A stretch of DNA of 64,000 nt from Curtobacterium sp. ZW137 (GTDB lineage: Bacteria > Actinomycetota > Actinomycetes > Actinomycetales > Microbacteriaceae), in contig NZ_RJKS01000003.1 of the NCBI RefSeq assembly GCF_003762905.1, positions 186,001 to 250,000 on the forward strand. The letters run 5' to 3'. The position numbers were made by a program, and so were the translations under genes. This document shows, piece by piece, positions 45,583 to 53,907 of the stretch. Every line of letters starts with the position of its first letter. The first letter of the stretch is position 1. Below the pieces are notes generated by a model that was not told where the DNA came from, searched no databases, and worked only from the letters and a program-made list of their open reading frames with translations.

Positions 45583-46219
45583 GGATACCTCGCGAGATGG
45601 TCAGACGGCCGAGGCCGAGGAGGAGCAGGTCGAGGACGAGGGCGAGCAGGACGACGCCCACGACCCCCACCACGACGGAGTTGAGCGAGTTGGCGCCGCC
45701 GAGTCGCGACAAGCCGGAGAAGATGAAGCCGCCGAGCCCCGGGCCGAGCGCGTACGCGGCGACCGCGGCGACGCCCATCACCATCTGGGCGGACACCCGC
45801 ACCCCGGTGAGGATGATCGGCCACGCCATCGGCAGTTCGACCTGCCAGAGGGTGCGGAAGCGGCTCATCCCGATGCCCCTGGCCGACTCGACGACGGCGG
45901 GGGAGATCTCGGAGAGCCCGACGACCGCGTTCCGGAGGATCGGCAGGGCGGCGAAGAAGGTGACGGTCACGACGGACGGCACGACGCCGAACCCGAGCGG
46001 GACGAGCAGCAACCCGATCACGGCGAACGAGGGCAGCGTCAGACCGATGGTCGACACCTCGTTCGCGAGCGACCGGAGCCGCGGGCTGCGGTAGACGAGT
46101 GCTGCGAGCACCACCGCGATGACGGTGGCGAGCACGGTGCACTGGACGACCAGTGAGAAGTGCTGCCACGACGCGAACCAGATCTGGCTCCATCGCTCCG
46201 TGACGTAGTTGAAGAACAC
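45569..46219 (-). CDS. opuBB: OpuB-type permease (first)
   Basis: 216 residues, five spans, with ESARGIGMSRFRTLWQVELP as ATPase-contact loop. It is the first gene of the four-gene operon. The GTG start has GAGGGG about 12 bases upstream; no closer signal is seen. Confidence 0.85.
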   Translation of the reverse strand: MFFNYVTERWSQIWFASWQHFSLVVQCTVLATVIAVVLAALVYRSPRLRSLANEVSTIGLTLPSFAVIGLLLVPLGFGVVPSVVTVTFFAALPILRNAVVGLSEISPAVVESARGIGMSRFRTLWQVELPMAWPIILTGVRVSAQMVMGVAAVAAYALGPGLGGFIFSGLSRLGGANSLNSVVVGVVGVVLLALVLDLLLLGLGRLTISRGIRVQH

Positions 46220-46347
46220 CGGTCGCTGGTTCCCCTCTGGTCGGCATTTCTGCCCACGGTTCGGGGCACGATCGCCGCCAAAGGTACGCAGCGCGTGCGC
46301 GATCCGTACAACCGAGATCCGCTCGGGGGCCGCTCACCTGCGCGGAC

Positions 46348-46374
46348 GATCAGACGAAAAAGCCTGATCAGACG
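46348..46374. promoter_or_regulatory. Direct repeat upstream of the OpuB operon
   Basis: GATCAGACG occurs at 46348 and 46366, 18 bp apart, flanking AAAAAGCCT. It is a possible operator for osmotic control of the operon, in the shared gap behind the DinB gene. Confidence 0.35.
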
Positions 46375-46427
46375 CCCACTACGGCTGCATACCTGGGAGA
46401 ACGGTAACGATGCTGCGCGCGGACGCG

Positions 46428-47138
46428 CTACAGGCCGGCGCTCCGGAGGCCGGCCTGTTCGGCGATCGACATCAGGTGCTCACGCCACTCGACCCACTCG
46501 GCCGGGGTCTTCTCGGCGAGGTTGCCGTCGCCGTCGCCAGCCAGGCCGTCGAGCATCTCGCGGGCGATGTCGGCGTGCCCCGCGTGCCGGGCGGTCTCGT
46601 ACGCCATGTGCACCAGGATGCGGTGCAGCGTGACGTCGCGGTGCCCCTCCGGCCACCACGGCACGACCCCGCGCGCGTCGAGCGGCAGCGCTGCGATCGT
46701 CGCGTCGGCGTGGGCGGCGCTCGCGTGGTGGAACGCGACGATGTCCGCCATCGTCTCGTCGAGGGACGCGTACATGTCGCGGTCGTCGTCGGAGTCGAGC
46801 CAGGCCGGTGGATCGGGGAGCGGCCGGTCGAACACCTGGCCGAAGTACTCCGACTGCACGGCGGCCACGTGCTTCACCAGCCCCAGGACGTTCGTCCCCG
46901 TCGGCGTCACCGGCCACCGCGCCTGCCGCTCGGCGAGCCCGTCGAGCTTCCCGAGCAGCGCGGCACGGTGCTTCTGCAGGTACCGCTGCAGCGTCGCCTT
47001 CACGTCGTCCTCGACGGTGACCGCCGACCCGCCCTCGTCGCTGAGGCGTGCGTTCCCGACCGCGGCGAGCGTCCCGCCGGGCGGGGCCGCCCGCACGATC
47101 GGGACGTCGTCGACAGCGGGTCCCGGCACGTCGTTCAT
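46428..47138 (-). CDS. DinB/DUF664-like protein
   Basis: 236 residues. After about 40 disordered residues, a four-helix bundle begins at EDDVKATLQRYLQKHRAALL; His in VKHVAAVQSEYFG and HILVHMAYETARHAGHADI match the metal-binding triad of the DinB/mycothiol-dependent maleylpyruvate isomerase fold. Thiol transferase or detoxification roles are known in the family. ATGA overlap with the upstream gene. Confidence 0.75.
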   Translation of the reverse strand: MNDVPGPAVDDVPIVRAAPPGGTLAAVGNARLSDEGGSAVTVEDDVKATLQRYLQKHRAALLGKLDGLAERQARWPVTPTGTNVLGLVKHVAAVQSEYFGQVFDRPLPDPPAWLDSDDDRDMYASLDETMADIVAFHHASAAHADATIAALPLDARGVVPWWPEGHRDVTLHRILVHMAYETARHAGHADIAREMLDGLAGDGDGNLAEKTPAEWVEWREHLMSIAEQAGLRSAGL

Positions 47139-47746
47139 GCGTTCGATCGTGCCACCACTCGCGCCCGGATGCGCTCCGACTCGGACACCGCGACCCGTTC
47201 GGCCGTGAGCAGCAGGGATGCGACGTCGGTCGACGTCCGCGACGGGGCGTCGTTCCAGCTCGTCAGGTCGCGCACGCGCCCCATCCGGACGTCGGGTGCC
47301 GGGCACCAGAGCACGGGTGCGCCCTCTTCCACGGCGAGCGCGTGCCAGACGACGTCGAGTGCGCGCTGCACCGGCTGCGAGTGGACGGCGTGCGGGCCGC
47401 CGGCCGCGTAGACCACGGCGCCGACGAGGCACGCGCCGACGAGCGGCCGGCCGGCGACGTCCATCGCGGCCGCGCTGGACGCCTTGCGCATCCGGCCCTT
47501 GTCGTCGACGTAGGCGAACCAGGCGTGCTGGATCCAGCCCTGCTCGATGACGCCGCGGGCTCCGGAGAGCAGCCGTTCGAGGTCGGCCAGCTCGTGCAGC
47601 TGCGCATCGGCCCGGCGGACCCTGGCGGCGGCCCGGCGCTCGGCGAGGCGGTCGAGGAGCCCTCGGAGACCGGATCGGGTGGACGGGGAGGAGGAGGGTG
47701 CGGCGTCGGTGTCGACGTCGTGCTGGACGCGGAACTCGAGGGTCAT
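47135..47746 (-). CDS. DUF6197-like protein
   Basis: 203 residues. The C-terminal 150 residues (GVIEQGWIQHAWF, PLVGACLVGAVVYAAG, LTSWNDAPSRTSTDVASLLL) fit DUF6197, common in actinobacteria and of unknown function. GGAGG precedes the ATG. Co-translated with the DinB-like gene. Confidence 0.65.
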   Translation of the reverse strand: MTLEFRVQHDVDTDAAPSSSPSTRSGLRGLLDRLAERRAAARVRRADAQLHELADLERLLSGARGVIEQGWIQHAWFAYVDDKGRMRKASSAAAMDVAGRPLVGACLVGAVVYAAGGPHAVHSQPVQRALDVVWHALAVEEGAPVLWCPAPDVRMGRVRDLTSWNDAPSRTSTDVASLLLTAERVAVSESERIRARVVARSNA

Positions 47747-47805
47747 CAGGCCCCTCCGATCTTCACGTGCACGGATGGTGTGGAGAGACGATAACCCCGT
47801 TCCGC

Positions 47806-48681
47806 TCAGCCGTCGAGGGTGGCGTCGATCCCGCGTCGTGCGACCGTCCGGAACACGCTGTCCTCGCTCGTCGCGAGGGCGGAAGCGATGGACACGGCCC
47901 AGCCACGTGCCCTGGTCCAGGTGTCCTCGTCGACCGCGACGAGCGCGCGGAAGGTGCGCCGGGCCTCCCGGTCGAGCGTCAGCCAGGCGGTCGCGAGGTC
48001 GACGGCCGGGTCCCCTGCGGTGACGTCGCCGAAGTCGACGACCGCCGACAGGCGGTCTCCGCGCGGCCCGGGCTCGACGAGGACGTTGAACGGGTGCAGG
48101 TCGCCGTGCACCCAGACGGGAGGCCCGGCGTGGGCGGGAAGGTGGGCCGCGGTCCGCCAGAGCGCGGCCAGCTCGCCGGCACGGGGCACGTCCGCGGTCC
48201 GCAGGCGTTCCAGGACGGCGGCAGACCGGTCCCGCAGCGGGACGGCGCGGAACGGGTTCACCGGTGCGTCCGCCGGGGCGGGCACGTGCAGCAGCCCGAG
48301 GAACGCGGCGAGCCCCTCGGCGACCGCGACCCCGGCGGGTCGTCCACCGGCCGGGACACCGGGCAGCCACCGGACGACGCTCCAGGACCACGGGTACCCG
48401 AGCGCGGGACGGCCGATCCGGACCGGGTCGGGGACCGGGACGATCGGGGCGACCCGCCGGGCGATCTCGGGGAGCCACCGCTGCTCGTGTTCGACGAGGC
48501 GCGCTGCGGCCTCGCGGCGGGGGAGCCGGACGGCCAGTAGGTCCCCGAGCCGGAGGATCACGTTGTCCCACCCGTTCGCCACCACCTCGAGCGGGAGTGC
48601 TGCCAGGTCCGGGTGCTGGTCGGTGAGGAGGGCCCGGACGAGCGGCACGTCGACGGCGAACTCGGCAGCGGGGGTGGGCAC
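47806..48681 (-). CDS. Aminoglycoside phosphotransferase-like kinase
   Basis: 291 residues. The catalytic loop HGDLHPFNVL and the metal loop VVDFGDVTAGDPAVDLA are those of APH/choline-kinase-like enzymes. Chromosomal members often act on sugars or metabolites rather than antibiotics. The GTG has TAGCCT ending 6 bp upstream. Confidence 0.8.
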   Translation of the reverse strand: MPTPAAEFAVDVPLVRALLTDQHPDLAALPLEVVANGWDNVILRLGDLLAVRLPRREAAARLVEHEQRWLPEIARRVAPIVPVPDPVRIGRPALGYPWSWSVVRWLPGVPAGGRPAGVAVAEGLAAFLGLLHVPAPADAPVNPFRAVPLRDRSAAVLERLRTADVPRAGELAALWRTAAHLPAHAGPPVWVHGDLHPFNVLVEPGPRGDRLSAVVDFGDVTAGDPAVDLATAWLTLDREARRTFRALVAVDEDTWTRARGWAVSIASALATSEDSVFRTVARRGIDATLDG

Positions 48682-48737
48682 CGGGACAGGCTAGTCCGAC
48701 CGTGTGGTCCCGTGAACGGGGGTGGGCGGACGGAACC

Positions 48738-48749
48738 TACCGCTTGGTA
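48738..48749. promoter_or_regulatory. Palindrome upstream of the APH-like gene
   Basis: TACCGCTTGGTA pairs TACC with GGTA. It lies between the APH-like promoter and the end of the TetR gene, as a TetR-type operator might. Confidence 0.4.
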
Positions 48750-48817
48750 TCTTCATAGCGTCGGATGCACGGGTGCCATCGTGGGGGGACCCGTGACCCG
48801 CACCGCCGGTCGGAGCC

Positions 48818-49477
48818 TCAGGGAGCCCCGGCCGGTGCGATGATCCCGACGAGACGCGGGATCTCCGGCCGTACGGCATCGGTGACGATCGCCGCGAGGA
48901 GCACCGTCCAGAGGTCCCGCAGCCGTTCGAACAGGTCCGATCGGTCGGCGAGGACGTCCGACACCGTCTGCACCCCCGTGTACGCGGGGATGATCACACG
49001 CCCGAGCAGCTCCGGGTCCCAGCGCTCGTCCACCTGGCCCGCGGCGATGCCCTGCCGCATCAGGTCCGCGGTGACCGCCATCCAGTCCGTGTAGGGGTCC
49101 GACCGGGCGACCTCGCTCGTGGCCGCTTCGGTGGAGAGCCGGATGCCGGCGCTGACCGCGACCTCGGACACCATCTGCGTCGCGAGGCCCTGGGACATCC
49201 ACATCATCGCCTCGAGCGGCGAGCTCGCCTTCGCCAGCGCTTCCGCCCCGTACCGCCGGGAGATCGCGTGTTGCTCGGCGATCACGGCGGCGGCGAGGTC
49301 GGCCTTCGAGGCGAAGTGGAAGTACAGCGCGCCCTTCGTGACGCCGGCGCGGTCCGCGACGCCGTCCATCGACGCACCGACGTACCCGCGCTCGTCGAAC
49401 TCCCGTGCAGCGCCCTCGAGCACCGCGGTCCGGGTGAGGACCGCCCGCTGCTGTCGCGCGCGTCCGTCCTGGGCCAT
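48818..49477 (-). CDS. TetR regulator of the ScbR/ArpA type
   Basis: 219 residues. The start QQRAVLTRTAVLEGAAREF and DRAGVTKGALYFHFASKADL match gamma-butyrolactone receptor-like regulators. Ligand signalling is only inferred, since no butyrolactone synthase is near. TACGAT ends 6 bp before the ATG. It is followed by the APH-like gene on the same strand, with the palindrome between. Confidence 0.75.
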   Translation of the reverse strand: MAQDGRARQQRAVLTRTAVLEGAAREFDERGYVGASMDGVADRAGVTKGALYFHFASKADLAAAVIAEQHAISRRYGAEALAKASSPLEAMMWMSQGLATQMVSEVAVSAGIRLSTEAATSEVARSDPYTDWMAVTADLMRQGIAAGQVDERWDPELLGRVIIPAYTGVQTVSDVLADRSDLFERLRDLWTVLLAAIVTDAVRPEIPRLVGIIAPAGAP

Positions 49478-49571
49478 CCCGTGATCGTAGCGGCCGCGCC
49501 GATGCGGGACGCCCGCGTCCACCGGCCGCGTTCACCGGCGCCCGTCAGGCACCGTGCCCTACCGTTCCGGC

Positions 49572-50033
49572 ATGGACGGATGGCGGAACCCGGGGCGCTG
49601 GGCGCGGACAGGACGGTGGCTCCTGCTGCCGATCATCGTGCTCGACTGGTTCACCCTCGTGCCGCAGGGCGCCTTCGTCGCGGCCTTCCTCGTCGCGGTC
49701 CTCGGACTCGTCGGCATCGCGGCGGCCCTGGTCGTGCGGATGCTCCGGGCGAGCCGCGGCGCGATGGCGGCACTCGGTGTCGTGATGCTCCTCGGCGGCC
49801 TCGCGGTCTTCGCGCTCGACCCGTTCCCCGGGTCCTTCCCGCTGATCGAGGCCTGGTGGCCGGACGCCGTCACGCAGCCACAGCACGTCGGCAGCGCCTA
49901 CTGGCAGCTCGCGGGCCTCGGCATCGAGCTCTGCGGGTTCGGGCTGCTCGCGACGCTCCTCGTGGTCGCGCTGACCCGGCCGACACTCAGCGGTGGGTCG
50001 ACTCCGGGGGGCGGCGCAGCACCACGACGGTGA
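49572..50033 (+). CDS. Hypothetical membrane protein
   Basis: 153 residues, four likely spans (about 17-35, 41-56, 65-81 and 116-136) with PGSFPLIEAWWPDAVTQPQH between the last two. TACCGT ends 6 bp before the ATG. The last 47 bp overlap the convergent GAF-PP2C gene. Unknown function. Confidence 0.6.
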   Translation: MDGWRNPGRWARTGRWLLLPIIVLDWFTLVPQGAFVAAFLVAVLGLVGIAAALVVRMLRASRGAMAALGVVMLLGGLAVFALDPFPGSFPLIEAWWPDAVTQPQHVGSAYWQLAGLGIELCGFGLLATLLVVALTRPTLSGGSTPGGGAAPRR

Positions 50034-51168
50034 CGTCCGCGTCCGGGGCCGTCGGCAGCAGTGCACGGACCCGGTCGGCGAACGATCCGGCTCCGGCGGC
50101 ACCGTCGTCGGCGGCCATCGTCGCGACGGCGTCGACGTCGGGGAGTCCCTCGAGTGCCAGGGTGCCCGCGGTGAACAGCACGAGCCGGTCACCCGGCGCG
50201 AGCGTCAGGGTGCCGTGCGTCCTGGACGTGCCGGTCGGCTGCAGCCCGATCGGCAGGTCGTGGGAGCGGAGCACCGCCGCGGTGCCGTCGGCGCGCACGT
50301 GGAGCGCCATGCCGTGACCGGCGTCCACCCACGTCACGATCCCCGTCGCCGGGTCGACGCGGGCGTGGAAGAGCGACCCGACGGCGTCCGCAGCGGTCAG
50401 GTCGGCGGCGATCTGGGCCTCCAGGGAGGGGCCGTCGGACCCCAGCGGGACGTCCGTGCGGGCGACGACGGCTGCCCGCATCGTCGACGCGAGGAGCGCC
50501 GCGGCCCGGCCGGCGGCCGAGATCGTGCCGATCGTCAGCCGGAGCGTGCCGTCCGCGGCGACCCGCCAGTCGAGGACGTCGCCGGAGTCCTGGCGTGCCG
50601 AGGACACCACGTCGAGGTCGTGTCCATCGACGTCCACGGGCTCCGGGGTGAGCCCGTCGAGGACCTTCCGCACCCGGTCACGGTCCATCGCGTGGCCGAG
50701 CTCGCGCTCCGCCCAGCGGGCCAGGTCACGGAGCAGCTCGACGTCCTCGGCGGTGAGCTCGCGCGGCCGTGCGTCCATGATGCAGAGCGTGCCGACGGCC
50801 GTGCCGTCCGCCATCGTCAGGGGAGCGCCCGCGTAGAAGCGGATGCCCGGTTCGCCGGTGACCGCGGCCAGCGAACTGAAGCGCGGGTCGAGCGTGGCGT
50901 CCGGGACGACCAGCGGCTCGTCCTGCAGGACCGTGGTCGAGCAGAACACCTGGCTCGCCGGGGCGCTGCCGCCCTGCTGCCAGCCCTGCGCGGACTGCGC
51001 GGTCGCCACGTCGTCGTGCACGAGGTTCAGGAAGCTGATCGGCACCCCGAACGCCTGCTGGGTCATCCGGGTGATGCGGTCGAACCGCTCTTCCGGACCG
51101 CTGCCGAGGATGCCGAGGGCCTCGACGACGGCGGTCCGGCGAGCGGACGTCTCTGCTGTAGAGCTCAC
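49987..51168 (-). CDS. GAF domain plus degenerate SpoIIE-type PP2C domain
   Basis: 393 residues. GAF domain at about 27-163 ([31 protein letters not shown]), then a SpoIIE/RsbU-like fold from about 172. The metal-binding GDVSGHG motif reads GTISAAG at 214-220, so the key Asp is Thr215; [13 protein letters not shown] and the final [10 protein letters not shown] remain. It is probably a non-catalytic sensor or binding protein. Coupled to thuA by ATGA. Confidence 0.75.
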   Translation of the reverse strand: MSSTAETSARRTAVVEALGILGSGPEERFDRITRMTQQAFGVPISFLNLVHDDVATAQSAQGWQQGGSAPASQVFCSTTVLQDEPLVVPDATLDPRFSSLAAVTGEPGIRFYAGAPLTMADGTAVGTLCIMDARPRELTAEDVELLRDLARWAERELGHAMDRDRVRKVLDGLTPEPVDVDGHDLDVVSSARQDSGDVLDWRVAADGTLRLTIGTISAAGRAAALLASTMRAAVVARTDVPLGSDGPSLEAQIAADLTAADAVGSLFHARVDPATGIVTWVDAGHGMALHVRADGTAAVLRSHDLPIGLQPTGTSRTHGTLTLAPGDRLVLFTAGTLALEGLPDVDAVATMAADDGAAGAGSFADRVRALLPTAPDADVTVVVLRRPPESTHR

Positions 51169-51917
51169 GCGTCCTGTCTACCCCGAGCGGGGTCCAGGAA
51201 CCAGTCCCGCGGGTGCTGGTCCGCCGTCAGCGCACGACGCGCCGACGTCGGGGCCGCCCACTCGGCGGCGTTCGCGAGGACCCGGCGGATGTCCGGGTGG
51301 TGGTACACCGGGTACTCCTGGTCGCCGGGGGAGAAGTAGAACACCTTCCCGAGGCCCCGGTGGTAGCCGACGCCGGAGCGGAACACCTCGCCACCCTCGA
51401 ACGTCGAGAGGAAGACCTCTTCGTCGGGCCGCGGGATGTCGAAGTGCTCGCCGTACATCTCCTGGCGGTCGATGACGATCGGGTGCGGGACGCCCTTCGC
51501 GATCGGGTGCTCCGGGGCGATCGTCCAGACCAGCTCGCGCTCCCCGTCGTTCCGCCACTTCAGCGAGCACGTCGTGCCCATCAGCCGGGTGAACGGCTTC
51601 GAGTAGTGCCCGGAGTGCAGGACCACGAGGCCCATGCCGGACTGCACGGCGGTGACCACGCGGTCGACGACCTCGTCCGCGACCTCGCCGTGGGCGACGT
51701 GACCCCACCAGAACAGCACGTCCGTGGCGTCGAGGCGCTCCTGGGTCAGCCCGTGCTCCGGTTCCTGCAGGGTCGCCGTGCTGACGTCGGCATCCGGGTG
51801 GTGCTCCCGCAGCGCGTCGGCGACGACGGTGTGGATGCCGTTCGGGTAGTGCCCCAGCACGGTCTCGTCCCCGCGGGACTCGTGCACGTTCTCGTTCCAG
51901 ACGACGATGTTGGTCAC
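51165..51917 (-). CDS. ThuA-like protein
   Basis: 250 residues with the ThuA glutamine-amidotransferase-like fold: [33 protein letters not shown] and [20 protein letters not shown]. ThuA proteins take part in trehalose or related disaccharide oxidation, usually with Gfo/Idh partners as here. ATGA overlaps on both sides. Confidence 0.85.
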   Translation of the reverse strand: MTNIVVWNENVHESRGDETVLGHYPNGIHTVVADALREHHPDADVSTATLQEPEHGLTQERLDATDVLFWWGHVAHGEVADEVVDRVVTAVQSGMGLVVLHSGHYSKPFTRLMGTTCSLKWRNDGERELVWTIAPEHPIAKGVPHPIVIDRQEMYGEHFDIPRPDEEVFLSTFEGGEVFRSGVGYHRGLGKVFYFSPGDQEYPVYHHPDIRRVLANAAEWAAPTSARRALTADQHPRDWFLDPARGRQDA

Positions 51918-53038
51918 GCCTGCACCTCCATTTCGTGCCCGGCAGCCGCTGACGCGTAGATCGCGTCGACGACACGGCTCCGGTGCAGCGCGAACTCCCC
52001 GTGGTGGCCGTCGTGCAGGCCGCTCCGGATGGTCGCGATGAACTCCTCGATGACCCGCTGGTGGTGCCCGGCCGGCACCTGCACCCCGGGTCGCGTGACG
52101 GTCGGGACGCCCTGCTCGTCGGAGTACAGCGTCACCGTGCCCTCGGTCGCGTAGTCGCGGACGAACAGCCGTGCGCCGCCGGTCGAGCCGAGGAGCTCGA
52201 CCTCGATGTCCTCGACGTCCTTCGAGTAGGACGCCCAGCTCGCCTGGAGCTGCAGGCTCGACCCGTCCTCGAACCGGAGGAGCGCGCTCGCGAAGTCCTC
52301 GACGTCGAAGGGCCGGCCGGTCGCGGCGGACACCGGCGTGCGGGCGCTGCCGCCACGGCCGGCGCTGCCGAGCTCGTTGTACGCGACCGCGCTCGCCGTG
52401 ACGACCTTCGGCTCGCCCATCAGGTGCAGCGCGATGTCGAGGACGTGGGACCCGAGGTCGATGAGCGGGCCCCCGCCCGCGGTCTCCTTGTTCGCGAACC
52501 AGCTCTGGATGCCGGGGATCCCGGCGCGACGGAGCCAGCTCGCGCGGGCGTGGTAGACGTGGCCGAGCGGGTTCGGGCCGCCGTCGGCGTGCAGGTGGTT
52601 CGCGAGGAACTCGACGTCCGCGCGGCGCCGGTGGTTGTAGGCGACCTCGAGGACGCGGTCGTTCCGCACGGCGGCGTCGACCATCTCCTGGGCCTGGTCC
52701 CCGGTCGTGGCGAGGGGCTTCTCGCAGAAGACGTGCTTGCCGGACTCGAGCGCGGCCACCGCGATCGGGTGGTGCAGCGCGTTCGGGACGCCGATCGAGA
52801 CGATGTCGAGGTCGTCCCGCGCCACCAGGTCCTGCCAGTCCGGGTACGTGTTCGGCACGTGCCGGGTCTCGGCGAGTTCGGCGAGCCGCGCGGTCTCCTG
52901 TCCTGCGAGCGCCACCACCTCGACCCCCGGCAGTGCCGTGTAGGCATCGAGGTGCGTGGTCCCGGCGAACCCGAGACCCACCACCCCGACGCGGAGCGTG
53001 CGTGTTGCATCCGTCGTCGTGTTCGTCGTCGTCGACAT
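51914..53038 (-). CDS. Gfo/Idh/MocA oxidoreductase
   Basis: 374 residues. Rossmann start [22 protein letters not shown] near 120. First gene of the gfo-thuA-GAF operon; ThuB-like disaccharide 3-dehydrogenase activity is plausible from context. TAGCGT ends 7 bp before the ATG, although a Thr-rich N-terminus makes the exact start less sure. Confidence 0.85.
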   Translation of the reverse strand: MSTTTNTTTDATRTLRVGVVGLGFAGTTHLDAYTALPGVEVVALAGQETARLAELAETRHVPNTYPDWQDLVARDDLDIVSIGVPNALHHPIAVAALESGKHVFCEKPLATTGDQAQEMVDAAVRNDRVLEVAYNHRRRADVEFLANHLHADGGPNPLGHVYHARASWLRRAGIPGIQSWFANKETAGGGPLIDLGSHVLDIALHLMGEPKVVTASAVAYNELGSAGRGGSARTPVSAATGRPFDVEDFASALLRFEDGSSLQLQASWASYSKDVEDIEVELLGSTGGARLFVRDYATEGTVTLYSDEQGVPTVTRPGVQVPAGHHQRVIEEFIATIRSGLHDGHHGEFALHRSRVVDAIYASAAAGHEMEVQA

Positions 53039-53123
53039 GACATCGACGCTACCGGAGGCTCGGGTCGAATCGATACGACCGTCGGCGTGTCACGGGTTCT
53101 CCGCCGGTCCGGCGGGGCCAGCG

Positions 53124-53198
53124 GAATCGCGCGTAGGTGGTCGAGTCGCGCGTCGGCAGCGGAATCGCGCGTAGGTGGTCGAATCGCGCGTAGGCAGC
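53124..53198. repeat. Four-unit 19-bp iteron-like array
   Basis: Cores of GARTCGCGCGTMGG start at 53124, 53143, 53162 and 53181, exactly 19 bp apart. Units 1-2 and 3-4 form two 38-bp pairs. It lies between two divergent leader regions. No spacers, so not CRISPR. Confidence 0.85.
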
Positions 53199-53242
53199 CC
53201 GAAGTTCCGACCTCCCATCCCGGGTCCGGGACCATGGAGCAC

Positions 53243-53698
53243 ATGACGCCTCGATCCCTGTTCCGCGCCCTGGCGGTCGCCGAACTCGTGACCTGGACGA
53301 TGCTCCTCGTGGGCATGCTGCTGGAGTACGGCGCCGGCCTGGGGGACCTGCCGGTGCGCATCGGCGGCAGCGTGCACGGCTTCGTGTTCCTGGCGTACCT
53401 CGTCGTGACGACGGTCGTCGCGGTGAACCAGCGGTGGTCGTTCCGGACGACGCTCCTCGGCTGGGCGAGTGCGATCGTGCCCTACACGACGCTGCCGTTC
53501 GAGATCGGCGTCGCCCGCCGCCGCATGCTCGACGGGCCCTGGCGCCGATCGTCCTCGTCTGGGCGTCCGGGGCCGCTCGACCGCCTGCTCTTCGTCGTGG
53601 TCGCGCACCCGTTGGCCGCTGCACTGGTCGGTGTGGTGCTGGTCGTGCTCGTGTTCGTGGTGCTGCTGAGCGTCGGTCCGCCGGTGCCCTCCCGCTGA
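53243..53698 (+). CDS. DUF3817 membrane protein
   Basis: 151 residues. LFRALAVAELVTWTMLLVGM, the HGFVFLAYLVV segment and YTTLPFEIGVARRR match DUF3817, an actinobacterial three-span protein of unknown role, followed by an extra C-terminal span. ATG 53234 in the same frame is an alternative start. Confidence 0.75.
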   Translation: MTPRSLFRALAVAELVTWTMLLVGMLLEYGAGLGDLPVRIGGSVHGFVFLAYLVVTTVVAVNQRWSFRTTLLGWASAIVPYTTLPFEIGVARRRMLDGPWRRSSSSGRPGPLDRLLFVVVAHPLAAALVGVVLVVLVFVVLLSVGPPVPSR

Positions 53699-53849
53699 CC
53701 GGTCGCGACACCCCGCTCAGGCCCGCCGAGTGGTCGGGATCCGTCGCCGTTCGCACCGGGGAGCGACAGGAAGTGACCGCTCGACGGACGTGAGCGGTGA
53801 TTCGTGACCGGTGACGAGCGTCACGTGGCGGGGGCGGGCGCGACCACGG

Positions 53850-53895
53850 ACGGACGGGAGGCCCGGTGCCAGCCGGCACCGGGCCTCCCGTCCGT
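53850..53895. terminator. Long palindromic terminator, copy 2
   Basis: ACGGACGGGAGGCCCGGTGCC (53850-53870, first 20 bases shared in pattern with copy 1) pairs perfectly with 53875-53895 around AGCC. It closes icd (minus) and the DUF3817 gene (plus). The rest of the gap 53699-53907 shows nothing else. Confidence 0.8.
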
Positions 53896-53907
53896 GGGGT
53901 GGTGCGC

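Noticed and set aside
53124..53198. CRISPR array
   Set aside because: Units are contiguous 19-mers without spacers and no cas genes are present.
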